Shown one piece after another: positions 8,449 through 15,736 of a stretch of 40,068 nt of DNA. Made by a program: the position numbers and the translations under genes. The stretch covers positions 1 to 40,068 of the forward strand of contig NZ_JAMXRU010000018.1 of assembly GCF_024124745.1 (NCBI RefSeq), given 5' to 3'. The stretch comes from Aeromicrobium sp. CnD17-E. Lineage in GTDB: Bacteria; Actinomycetota; Actinomycetes; Propionibacteriales; Nocardioidaceae. How positions within the stretch are numbered: the first letter of the stretch is position 1; each line of letters opens with the position of its first letter. The notes under the pieces are model-generated. The model had not been told where the DNA came from, did not search any database, and saw only the letters and a list, made by a program, of their open reading frames with translations.

Positions 8449-9702
8449 GTGGTGGATCCGGTGCAGGCGACGCTCGCGGAGCGGGTGCGCGAGCAGGTGC
8501 GACGTCGGCGGCTCGACCCGCAGACGGACGCCGACGCGGTGCGCGAGGTGGCGCACGAGGTGGTGGCCGAGCACGAGCGGCGTTCGCTGACGGGTGCTGT
8601 CCGGTCGCTGGCCGAGCCCGACCGGGTGGTCGGCGGGATCGTGGCCGACGTGGCCGGGCTCGGTCCGTTGCAGTCGTTCCTGGACGACCCGACGGTCGAG
8701 GAGCTGTGGATCAACGAGCCCGACCGCGTGTTCGTCGCGCGGGAGGGTCGGCACGAGTTGACGTCGGTCATCCTCACGGCCACGCAGGTGCGGGAGCTGG
8801 TGGAGCGGATGCTGTCGACGTCGGGGCGCCGGCTCGACGTGTCGCAGCCGTTCGTCGACGCGATGCTGCCCGGTGGGCACCGGCTGCACGTGGTGCTCGA
8901 CGGGATCGCGCGGGGGTTCAGCGCGGTCAACGTGCGCAAGTTCGTGGCGCGGGCGCACTCGTTGGAGGACCTCGTCGAGCTCGGCACGATCGACGCCGCC
9001 GTCGCGCGATTCCTGCGGGCGAGCGTCGTGGCAGGGCTGAACGTCGTGGTCTCCGGCGGCACCCAGGCGGGGAAGACGACGCTGCTGAACTGCCTGGCCG
9101 CGGCGATCCCCGGGTCGCAGCGGCTGATCACCGTGGAGGAGGTGTTCGAGCTGCAGTGCGGGCGCCACCCCGACTGGGTCGCGCTGCAGTGCCGCCAGGC
9201 CGGCCTCGAGGGCACCGGCGAGGTGACGCTGCGGATGCTCGTCAAGGAGGCGCTGCGCATGCGGCCGAGCCGCGTGGTCGTCGGCGAGGTGCGCTCCGCC
9301 GAGGCGCTCGACATGCTGCTCGCCCTCAACGCGGGCCTGCCGGGCATGGCCAGCGTCCACGCCAGCTCCGCGCGGCAGGCGCTCACGAAGCTGTGCACGC
9401 TGCCGCTGCTCGCCGGGGCGAACATCACCAGCGACTTCGTCGTTCCGACCGTCGCGACGTCGATCGACCTGGTCGTCCACACCGCGCTCGGTGCCGACGG
9501 TCGCCGCGCGGTCCAGGAGGTCACGGCGGTCAGCGGACGGGTCGAGAACGGGCACATCGAGTCCGAGACGGTGTTCGTGCGCGACGGTGCCGTGCTGCGT
9601 CGTGGTCACGGGCGACCCGCGCGGACCGAGGCGTTCGCGCGCGTCGGCATCGACCTCGACGCGGTGCTCGCCGCCGACGGAGACGCACCGTGGCCACGCT
9701 GA
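8449..9702 (+). CDS. cpaF: Tad/Flp pilus assembly secretion ATPase CpaF/TadA
   Basis: 417 aa, GTG start at 8449 with GGGGA 7 nt upstream. N-terminal helical region (residues 1-60), then the conserved IVADVAGLGPLQSFL and VEELWINEPDRVFV. Walker A is GGTQAGKTT (203-211), Walker B VVVGEVR (277-283), and the His-box region contains ASVHASSARQALTKL. This is the single hexameric ATPase that powers Flp pilus extension and possibly retraction. First gene of the Tad cluster; it overlaps tadB by 13 nt. The usual upstream CpaE/TadZ ATPase gene is not present here. A 42-nt copy of its codons around residues 67-80 recurs at 12925-12966. Confidence 0.95.
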   Translation: MVDPVQATLAERVREQVRRRRLDPQTDADAVREVAHEVVAEHERRSLTGAVRSLAEPDRVVGGIVADVAGLGPLQSFLDDPTVEELWINEPDRVFVAREGRHELTSVILTATQVRELVERMLSTSGRRLDVSQPFVDAMLPGGHRLHVVLDGIARGFSAVNVRKFVARAHSLEDLVELGTIDAAVARFLRASVVAGLNVVVSGGTQAGKTTLLNCLAAAIPGSQRLITVEEVFELQCGRHPDWVALQCRQAGLEGTGEVTLRMLVKEALRMRPSRVVVGEVRSAEALDMLLALNAGLPGMASVHASSARQALTKLCTLPLLAGANITSDFVVPTVATSIDLVVHTALGADGRRAVQEVTAVSGRVENGHIESETVFVRDGAVLRRGHGRPARTEAFARVGIDLDAVLAADGDAPWPR

Positions 9703-10541
9703 CCGGGTTGTGCGCCGGGGCCGGTGTCGCGCTGCTGGTGTGGTGGGCGCTCGCTCCGCTGCCGCAGCGCCGGACGCCGGGCCGGCGTCGGGTGCGCGAG
9801 CTGCTCGACCGTGCAGGCCTGTCCGACGTGGAGCCTGCCGCGTTGCTCGCCCTGTGCGTCGGGTCGTTCGTCGTCGCTGGCCTGGTGATGACGGCGGTGT
9901 CGGGGGTGCTGGTCATCGGTCTCGTCCTGGGGACGCTCGCGGCGCTGCTGCCCGTGGCGACGCTGCGGGGACGCGCCCGTCGCCGGGCCCGCGAGCACGC
10001 CGACCTGTGGCCCGACGCCGTCGACAACCTCGCGTCGGCCGTGCGGGCGGGGCTGTCGCTCCCCGAGGCGGTCGTGCAGCTGGGGGAGCGGGGGCCGGAG
10101 GGTCTGCGCGAGCCGTTCGCGCGGTTCGGCCGCGACTACCAGTCGACGGGGCGCTTCGACGTCGCGCTCGACCGGTTGAAGCAGCGTCTGGCCGACCCGA
10201 CCGGCGACCGCGTCGTCGAGGCGTTGCGGATCGCTCGCGACGTCGGCGGCGGCGACCTCGGCCGCATGTTGCGTGCGTTGTCCGGCTTCCTGCGCGAGGA
10301 GGGCCGGACGCGCGGCGAGCTGGAGGCGCGCCAGTCGTGGACGGTCAACGCGGCCCGCCTCGCCGTCGCCGCCCCGTGGGTGGTGCTCGCGGCCATGAGC
10401 CTGCAGCCCGAGGTGGTCGCGCGGTACGCGACGGGCGCGGGCGCGCTCGTCCTGGTGGGTGGCGCGGTGGTGTGCGTCGTGGCCTACCGGCTCATGCTGT
10501 GGCTCGGTCGGCTGCCGGAGGAACGGCGGGTGCTGGCATGA
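9690..10541 (+). CDS. tadB: Tad pilus inner-membrane platform protein TadB-like
   Basis: 283 aa. Contains a T2SSF/GspF domain in the centre: LWPDAVDNLASAVRAGLSLPEAVVQLGERG and IARDVGGGDLGRMLRALSGFLREE. Membrane segments lie near the start (two, around residues 5-22 and 45-90) and at the C-terminus (two, about 215-270). It forms the platform with TadC and couples the CpaF ATPase to pilin extrusion. GTG start at 9690 overlaps cpaF by 13 nt with GGAG just upstream; the end overlaps tadC by 4 nt (ATGA). Confidence 0.92.
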   Translation: MATLTGLCAGAGVALLVWWALAPLPQRRTPGRRRVRELLDRAGLSDVEPAALLALCVGSFVVAGLVMTAVSGVLVIGLVLGTLAALLPVATLRGRARRRAREHADLWPDAVDNLASAVRAGLSLPEAVVQLGERGPEGLREPFARFGRDYQSTGRFDVALDRLKQRLADPTGDRVVEALRIARDVGGGDLGRMLRALSGFLREEGRTRGELEARQSWTVNAARLAVAAPWVVLAAMSLQPEVVARYATGAGALVLVGGAVVCVVAYRLMLWLGRLPEERRVLA

Positions 10542-11449
10542 CGGCGACGCTGCTGGGGGCGGCGGCGGGTGCCGCGGCGGCGGTCGGGGTGCTGCTGGTC
10601 GTCGTCGCCTGGTGGCAGGTCCGGCGTCCGACGCCGGCGATGCGGGTCGACCCGTACCTGAGCGACCTCGTGCCCGTCCGGACGCGGGCATCGAGCACGG
10701 TCGGTGCGGTCTACGGCCCGTGGCTGCGTGGTGCGGCCGAGCTCGTCGGGCGCCTGACGGGCGGTACGGCGAGCGTCGAGCGGCGGCTGGTGCGGCTCGG
10801 CTCGCCCTACGGCGTCGACGCGTTCCGCGTGCAGCAGCTGGCGTGGGGTGCGGCGGGCTTCGCCGCGGCGGCGGTCCTGGCGGTGCTGGTGTGGAGCACG
10901 TCGGGTGGTTCGCCGGTCGTGCTGCTGACGCTGTGCGGCGTGGGTCTAGTGGGCGGGGTGCTGGGTCGCGACTCGGCCCTCAGCTCGCAGGTGGCCCGCC
11001 GCGAGGAGCGGCTCGCGGAGGAGTTCCCCGCGGTCGCCGACCTGCTCGCGCTGGCGGTCGCTGCGGGGGAGAGTCCCGTCGCCGGGCTCGACCGGGTGCT
11101 GCGTGTGCTGCGGGGCGCGCTCGCCGACGAGCTCGGTCGGGTGCTCGCCGACGTCCGCACCGGCCACACCGTGCCGGCCGCGTTCGACGCGTTGGCGTCG
11201 CGCACCGGCGTGGCCAGCATCGCCCGGTTCGCCGAGGGTCTCGCGGTGGCCGTCGACCGTGGCACCCCGCTCGTCGACGTGCTGCACGCACAGGCCGCCG
11301 ATGTCCGCGAGTCCGCCCGCCGCGAGCTGATGGAGTCGGGTGGGCGCAAGGAGATCCTCATGATGATCCCCGTCGTCTTCCTCGTCCTGCCCGTCACGGT
11401 CGTCTTCGCGTTCTACCCGGGCCTCGTCGGCCTGCGTCTGTCGAGCTGA
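10538..11449 (+). CDS. tadC: Tad pilus inner-membrane platform protein TadC-like
   Basis: 303 aa. Second T2SSF-domain protein: RLAEEFPAVADLLALAVAAGESPVAGLDRVL and VASIARFAEGLAVAVDRGTPLVDVLHAQAADVRE. Hydrophobic segments at about residues 5-25, 100-145 and the C-terminus (EILMMIPVVFLVLPVTVVFAF). Works with TadB as platform. ATG 10538 overlaps the tadB stop (ATGA). The pilin gene follows after 12 nt. Confidence 0.92.
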   Translation: MTATLLGAAAGAAAAVGVLLVVVAWWQVRRPTPAMRVDPYLSDLVPVRTRASSTVGAVYGPWLRGAAELVGRLTGGTASVERRLVRLGSPYGVDAFRVQQLAWGAAGFAAAAVLAVLVWSTSGGSPVVLLTLCGVGLVGGVLGRDSALSSQVARREERLAEEFPAVADLLALAVAAGESPVAGLDRVLRVLRGALADELGRVLADVRTGHTVPAAFDALASRTGVASIARFAEGLAVAVDRGTPLVDVLHAQAADVRESARRELMESGGRKEILMMIPVVFLVLPVTVVFAFYPGLVGLRLSS

Positions 11450-11461
11450 AGGAGTGGTGTC

Positions 11462-11644
11462 ATGTCGTCCCTGACCCTGCGGCTGAGGTCGCGTCTGCTG
11501 GAGCCGTCGCACGACGAACGGGGTGACGTGCCGGGCTGGGTGATGATCACCGTCATGTCCGCCGGACTCGTCGCGGTGCTGACGGCGGTCGCCGGTCCCG
11601 AGCTGACGGCGATGCTGCGCGACGCGCTGAGCTCGGTGCGCTGA
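11462..11644 (+). CDS. Flp-like pilin/small Tad membrane protein
   Basis: 60 aa. N-terminal 19 residues are polar/basic, then ERG followed by a hydrophobic helix DVPGWVMITVMSAGLVAVL and a short C-terminal helix. Size, position between tadC and tadE, and the Arg-Gly before the helix fit the Flp pilin of actinobacterial Tad loci, with cleavage probably after Gly22. It lacks the Glu-Tyr pair found at positions +5/+6 of typical Flp pilins (Trp and Val lie there instead). AAGGAGTGG upstream gives a strong ribosome binding site. It shares 1 nt with the next start (TGATG). Confidence 0.8.
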   Translation: MSSLTLRLRSRLLEPSHDERGDVPGWVMITVMSAGLVAVLTAVAGPELTAMLRDALSSVR

Positions 11645-12021
11645 TGCGCCGCGAGCGCGGTTCGGCGGTGGTCGACTTCGTGCTCGTCATGGTGCTGCTG
11701 GTCCCCCTGGTGCTGGGGATCGTGCAGCTCGGGCTGGTGCTGCACGTGCGCAACACGCTGACCGCGGCCGCGTCGGACGGAGCGAGGGCGGGCGCGCCGC
11801 TGGGGGCGACGCCCGAGGACGCGGAGGCGCGGGCGCGGCGGATGATCACCGACTCGCTCTCGGCCCGGTACGCGCGGTCGGTGAGCGCGACGCGGACGTC
11901 GCTCGAGGGTGCGCCGGCGGTCGTCGTGCGGGTGCGGGCCAGGGTGCCGGCGTTGGGTGTCCTGGGGCCGGGGGTGGCGCTCGACGTGCGCGGGCGGGCG
12001 CTGGTGCAGGTGGAGCCGTGA
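11644..12021 (+). CDS. tadE: TadE-like pseudopilin
   Basis: 125 aa. Begins RRERGSAVVDFVLVMVLLVPLV, a TadE-type N-terminus: short basic leader, Gly cleavage site, then a hydrophobic helix with an acidic residue near +5. The rest (VRNTLTAAASDGARAGA) is the usual TadE exported domain. A minor pilin needed for pilus assembly and probably matured by a prepilin peptidase that is not encoded in this window. Overlaps both neighbours by 1 and 4 nt. Confidence 0.88.
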   Translation: MRRERGSAVVDFVLVMVLLVPLVLGIVQLGLVLHVRNTLTAAASDGARAGAPLGATPEDAEARARRMITDSLSARYARSVSATRTSLEGAPAVVVRVRARVPALGVLGPGVALDVRGRALVQVEP

Positions 12022-12440
12022 GGGACGAGCGGGGGTCGGCTCCGGTGGAGCTCGTGTGGCTGACGATCTTGCTGCTGGTGCCGTTCGTCTACGTGATGCT
12101 CGCGGTGTTCGACGCGCAGCGGGCGGCGTACGCGGTGTCGTCGGCGAGCAAGGCGGCGGCGCGGGCGTACGTGCAGGCGCCGGACACGGTGACGGCGACC
12201 CAGCGCGCACAGCGCGCAGCAGCCGTGGCGTTGGGTGACCAGAGGGTCCAGGCCGACGTGGTGGTGGTGTGCCTGCCGTCGCCGTCGTCGTGCCTGCAGC
12301 CGGGTTCCTCGGTGCGGGTGTCGGTGAGGACGGTGCAGCCGTTGCCGCTGACGCCGTCGGTGCTGGGGGACGAGGTCGGTGGGGTCGCGGTCGACGCCTC
12401 GCACGTCGAGCCGTACGGGTCCTTTCGGGAGGGCCGATGA
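12018..12440 (+). CDS. Second TadE/TadF-like pseudopilin
   Basis: 140 aa, GTG start in a GTGA overlap with tadE. N-terminus RDERGSAPVELVWLTILLLVP shows the same leader-Gly-helix pattern with Glu at about +5. The exported domain has two cysteines (VVVCLPSPSSCLQPG) that could form a disulfide. Probably a minor pilin. Its stop overlaps the next gene (ATGA). Confidence 0.85.
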   Translation: MRDERGSAPVELVWLTILLLVPFVYVMLAVFDAQRAAYAVSSASKAAARAYVQAPDTVTATQRAQRAAAVALGDQRVQADVVVVCLPSPSSCLQPGSSVRVSVRTVQPLPLTPSVLGDEVGGVAVDASHVEPYGSFREGR

Positions 12441-12844
12441 CGCGAGCGGACGAGCGGGGGAGCGTGACGGTGATGACGATCGGGTTCCTGGTGCTGGTCG
12501 CGCTGCTGCTGGCGGTGGTCGTAAATGCGACGACGGCCTACCTGCAGCGTCAGGAAATCGCGAACCTGGCCGACGGCGCGGCGTTGGCCGCGGCCGACGG
12601 TCTCGACGAGGCCGCCTTCTACGCCGACCAGCGCGTCGAGCTCGACGCAGCGTCGGCGCGGGCCCTGGTCGAGGACTACCTGGCTGGGGAGGAGTTGTCC
12701 TCCGTGCAGGTGGGCGTCGTGGACGGGACGGTCACGGTGCGCCTGGAGCGCTTTGTCTCGCTTCCTCTCACCCCACCCGGCTGGCCCGCCCGTACGCGTG
12801 TGTCGGCGGAGGCGTCGTCGCAGCTGCGCGAGCCGATGAACTGA
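12437..12844 (+). CDS. TadG-like Tad locus protein
   Basis: 135 aa, ATG 12437 in an ATGA overlap. Starts TRADERGSVTVMTIGFLVLVALLLAVVVN, a TadG-type N-terminus, then LQRQEIANLADGAALAAADGLDEAAFYA, the signature helix of Flp-pilus assembly TadG-like proteins. It is short compared with full TadG, as is usual in actinobacteria. Last gene of the seven-gene Tad operon; the accessory island starts directly behind it. Confidence 0.87.
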   Translation: MTRADERGSVTVMTIGFLVLVALLLAVVVNATTAYLQRQEIANLADGAALAAADGLDEAAFYADQRVELDAASARALVEDYLAGEELSSVQVGVVDGTVTVRLERFVSLPLTPPGWPARTRVSAEASSQLREPMN

Positions 12845-12883
12845 CGAGTTCATCGAGAAACGGTTTCGAGGTCTTGGCGCTCG

Positions 12884-13894
12884 ATGACCTTCGCCGCGGC
12901 TTCAAGGGTGGTGAGATCGTGCTGGACGTGGCCGGACTTGGTCCGTTGTAGCCGTTCCTGGACGACGGTCGACTCCACCAAGCCCGCGACGGGCGCAGAC
13001 CTCCTGGCGATGCTGGACAAGCACAGCTACACGGGACCTAGGTCGTTCACGGCTGGCGTGCTGGCTTCGGTGGTCGAGTGGCTGGACGCCAAGGCTCCGC
13101 GCGACCAGGTCGACGGGGTGTCCAACGGCGTCGTGTTTGCGGTGTACCCCGACCTGCGTCCCGCGCCGAAGACGGGCAACGGCGAAGCCAGGAAGGTCGC
13201 GCGCGAACTGCGGAAGGCCGCATCGTTCGCGCTGGTTGCCAGCCCCGACGATCTGCCGGTAGCCCTCAACGAGGTCGACGGTCTCGCCGCGCGGCTGCGC
13301 GAGGTCATGCCGGATCAGGTTGGTCGGCTACCTGTGGACCAGCACGGCCACCAGCCGCACTCGCTCGACGCGCTGCGCGCCGCAATCCAGCGCGAGACCG
13401 ACCACCGGGGCTGGGCCGTGTCCTACATCGAGGACGTGGCTCAGTCCGGTCGCCGCGACGACCGCCCTGGTCTGCTGAACGCGCTGGCGTTGCTGGAGCA
13501 GGGCGAGGCGGACGGGCTGGTCGTCGAGAAGTTGGACCGGCTCGGCCGGTCCGTTGCTGGTCTTGCTCACGCGATTGACCACGCACGCGACTACGGCTGG
13601 TCACTGATCGCTCTGGACGTCGGCATCGACTCGACTACGTCGGGCGGACGGCTCGCACTGCGGATGATGAGTGCGCTGGCCGAGTGGGAGGCCGAGCAGA
13701 TCCGCGAACGCACTCGCGACGGTCTGGCCGCCGCACGAGCTAAAGGGATCCGGCCCGGCCCTGCAACGCTGGCCGTCGGGCCGGTGTTTGTGCGCATCGT
13801 CGCTGCCCACCAGCGTGGTGTCTCGCCGTCGCAGATCGCTCGCGACTTGACTCGCGACGGCGTGCGGTTGCCGTCAGGACGGCCCGGGCAGTAG
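12884..13894 (+). pseudogene. Degraded serine recombinase (resolvase/invertase type) with unrelated N-terminal extension
   Basis: One open frame, but it is not an intact recombinase. From about 13360 it reads HSLDALRAAIQRETDHRGW, DDRPGLLNALALLEQGEADGLVVEKLDRLGRS and RTRDGLAAARAKG, a resolvase catalytic domain and the start of its HTH. The missing N-terminus lies in another frame at 13320-13350 (LVGYLWTSTAT), so one base has been lost near 13350. That N-terminus also has Trp where the catalytic Arg of the YxRxS motif should be. At 13892 a TAG interrupts the C-terminus; the same frame continues RGVQVQRVLDRATI to TAA at 13937. The first part (about 12990-13306, including SYTGPRSFTAGVLASVVEWLDAK) is an unknown protein fragment. 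Three independent lesions argue for a dead recombinase. Confidence 0.8.
12925..12966 (+). repeat. 42-nt remnant similar to cpaF
   Basis: This stretch matches the cpaF coding sequence at 8647-8688 at 38 of 42 positions. In the cpaF frame it would read DVAGLGPL, a stop, PFLDD, where intact cpaF has DVAGLGPLQSFLDD; the Gln codon has become TAG. It is either the relic of a second cpaF-like gene or a piece carried by the mobile element. It sits only 80 nt behind the Tad operon. Confidence 0.7.
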
Positions 13895-13940
13895 CGCGGG
13901 GTGCAGGTTCAGCGCGTCTTGGACCGAGCGACGATCTAAT

Positions 13941-14777
13941 CTAGTTGGCCTGTTGCCCCGTCGCTCCCTCAGGCGTGGGCGAGGCTTCCGTCTCACCGGG
14001 TGCAGCAGGCAAAGCGGGTAGGAGATCAGTTGGATCGCCGATCAACTCAACCACCAACGGATTCGGTGACGACGTCAGCTCGACGTAGTTCGCCGCACCG
14101 TTGAGCGCGAAATCCACCGCCAGGGCCAGACCGATCATCGCGCGGGTGACTGGATGCTTCGCAACCTTTTCTCCTCGCAGGTACAGCGTCGTCATCACTC
14201 CCGCCAGGCCACGCGCCGCGCGCTCGACAGGCAGCGTGCCGGTGATCTGCGTATCGAGCAGCGTTCGCTCGACCTCGCGCAGCTGGTCAACGATTGCTCG
14301 TTTGACGTTCTCGCTGAGGTCGTTGCTGGCAATCACCTGGTCGATGAGAGCACGCGTCTGGTCGACCAGCGATTCCCGTGCGGGCTCGAGCAAGACCGGC
14401 TGCCGCCGCATCTCAGACAGGAGACCATCCAGATTCTCCAGCGCGAGCACCCCATCAGGCTTGAGAGGGTTCAGCATCTGGCTCAGTTGCACACTCGGGG
14501 CCACTGGGAAGTGGTCCAGTACGCCACGGACTTGCGGCAGGCGGTCCGCGTTGCCGCCGATGAGCCCCTTCGGCAACGCGGCAACTTCACTTTCCAGTTC
14601 GAGCCCGAGCCGCATCATTTCTTCGGCTCGACGCATGAACTCGACTTTGGCGCGCCAGTCGTCCTGATCGAGACCCCAAACTGCGCACCAGGAGTCGTAC
14701 GCTGCTTCTGCAGGCTGACGCGAGTGCACGAGTTGAATCTGCGCGAGCAGTCGTCCAGCGGGATTGTCGAGACTCAT
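13941..14777 (-). CDS. Hypothetical protein, partner of DUF4145 protein
   Basis: 278 aa, soluble, mostly helical; no family recognised. The first third is rich in Trp and charged residues (AYDSWCAVWGLDQDDWRAKVEFMRR), the middle has regular helices (SLVDQTRALIDQVIASNDLSENVKRAIVDQL), and a weakly hydrophobic stretch MIGLALAVDFALNGAANYVEL lies near 215-240. The C-terminus is Pro/Glu/Thr-rich and probably disordered. ATG 14777 overlaps the stop of the upstream DUF4145 gene by 4 nt, so the two are coupled. It lies in an island next to a dead recombinase and has lower GC than its neighbours. Confidence 0.8.
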   Translation of the reverse strand: MSLDNPAGRLLAQIQLVHSRQPAEAAYDSWCAVWGLDQDDWRAKVEFMRRAEEMMRLGLELESEVAALPKGLIGGNADRLPQVRGVLDHFPVAPSVQLSQMLNPLKPDGVLALENLDGLLSEMRRQPVLLEPARESLVDQTRALIDQVIASNDLSENVKRAIVDQLREVERTLLDTQITGTLPVERAARGLAGVMTTLYLRGEKVAKHPVTRAMIGLALAVDFALNGAANYVELTSSPNPLVVELIGDPTDLLPALPAAPGETEASPTPEGATGQQAN

Positions 14778-15385
14778 CCGACGGCGTCCTTCTTCGCAAG
14801 ACGAGCTTCGCGTCGCTTCTCAACGCGGCGAGGCGACTGGTACACCTCGTTGAGGACTTCAGCCATCAGTTCGAGCGTGGCCTCAGCTTCGGCCTCAGTG
14901 ACGTCGTTGACGAAGTCGCCGTGCGCCATGTCGTTGCCGAAGTGGCGAACCTCGTGCGCCGCGTCGCGAATGTGTTCGCGGATCAAGCGCATCTCGTACA
15001 TCGACTCGACCTTGTCGTAAATCTGGCCCTTGACGATCTTCTTGTCCTTCGCCGTCGCTTCGACTACGGCGCGCGCCATTGCGCCCGCTGCTCGATAGGC
15101 ACCGGCACCAAGGCAGACGTATGCCTCAGAAGCCGCCGATGCGATGTGGTCGGGGACATCCTCGAACGTCTGCGAAACGATCCTGCGAGGCCACCAGTCC
15201 AGCACCTTCGTATGCGAGTAAGCGTCAAGCACACCGCCGAAAACGAAAGTGCAACTTGTGCACTGCAGATAAGCGTTGACGGCCGGCTCGGCGTAAAAGG
15301 CGTTCTGGTTCTTCGCGCTCCCCACTGCCTGGGTGATGTACTGCGTTCTGGCTTCGCAGCGTGGGCAGTCGAAGTTGTTGGCCAT
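14774..15385 (-). CDS. DUF4145 domain protein with N-terminal zinc ribbon
   Basis: 203 aa. Residues 7-45 carry two CxxC pairs (CPRC at 7-10, CTSC at 42-45), a probable zinc ribbon. From about residue 75 the protein matches the DUF4145 pattern: ASEAYVCLGAGAYRAAGAMARAVVE, then helices and RHFGNDMAHGD, the conserved R-x-x-G-N-x-x-A-H motif. The DUF4145 helical core resembles HEPN folds, where Arg/His motifs can be RNase sites; whether this one is catalytic is unknown. DUF4145 domains often occur in restriction or defence gene neighbourhoods (established). First gene of a two-gene unit with its own probable leaderless promoter (TATGAT 6 nt before ATG). Confidence 0.85.
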   Translation of the reverse strand: MANNFDCPRCEARTQYITQAVGSAKNQNAFYAEPAVNAYLQCTSCTFVFGGVLDAYSHTKVLDWWPRRIVSQTFEDVPDHIASAASEAYVCLGAGAYRAAGAMARAVVEATAKDKKIVKGQIYDKVESMYEMRLIREHIRDAAHEVRHFGNDMAHGDFVNDVTEAEAEATLELMAEVLNEVYQSPRRVEKRREARLAKKDAVG

Positions 15386-15391
15386 GGGCCG

Positions 15392-15397
15392 ATCATA
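15392..15397 (-). promoter_or_regulatory. Probable -10 box of the DUF4145 operon, leaderless
   Basis: On the minus strand TATGAT, near consensus, is followed by 6 nt and then the ATG of the DUF4145 gene. With a start site about 7 nt downstream the mRNA would begin at the start codon. The surrounding DNA is AT-richer than the rest of the region. I see no clear -35 hexamer. Confidence 0.5.
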
Positions 15398-15736
15398 GAA
15401 ATCAAAGCGGACAGATCACCCGAGAAACACCGCAAAGACCCCGCAGAGGCAACTCGACCTTGACGGGGCCAGGGACTGAGACAGATGAATCTCAGGGTTC
15501 CGGCGCGGGCGAGATCGCCTGTCGGGCGTCGGCCAACGACGTACGAGCGATCACGTAGTCACGTCCAGTGCGGCGACCGGCGTCGGCGGAGCACTTCGAG
15601 CTCGGTCGGCAGTCTCGGACCGATCGCCCGGCCACCGCGCTCCTCCTGCCGAGGTCGAACACGAAGGTCGACGCACGTCCCTTGTCCAGGGTCATCCGGC
15701 CCTCTCGACGTCGGCACCCGGGTCTCTGGGTCGTGC
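15398..15736. other. Non-coding or degraded stretch at the right edge of the small island
   Basis: About 340 nt between the divergent DUF4145 promoter and the stop of the lipoprotein gene. No recognisable gene. One minus-strand frame (15492-15740, 82 codons) begins with a GTG in a GTGA overlap with the lipoprotein stop and contains DYVIARTSLADARQAI; it could be a third small gene of the lipoprotein operon, but composition and lack of a clear ribosome binding site make this doubtful (about 25%). The island boundary probably lies here. Confidence 0.35.

Noticed and set aside
8358-9689. Upstream extension of tadB through cpaF.
   Set aside because: The sequence in that frame is low-complexity Arg/Ala; cpaF in the other frame has all ATPase motifs. 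tadB starts at 9690.
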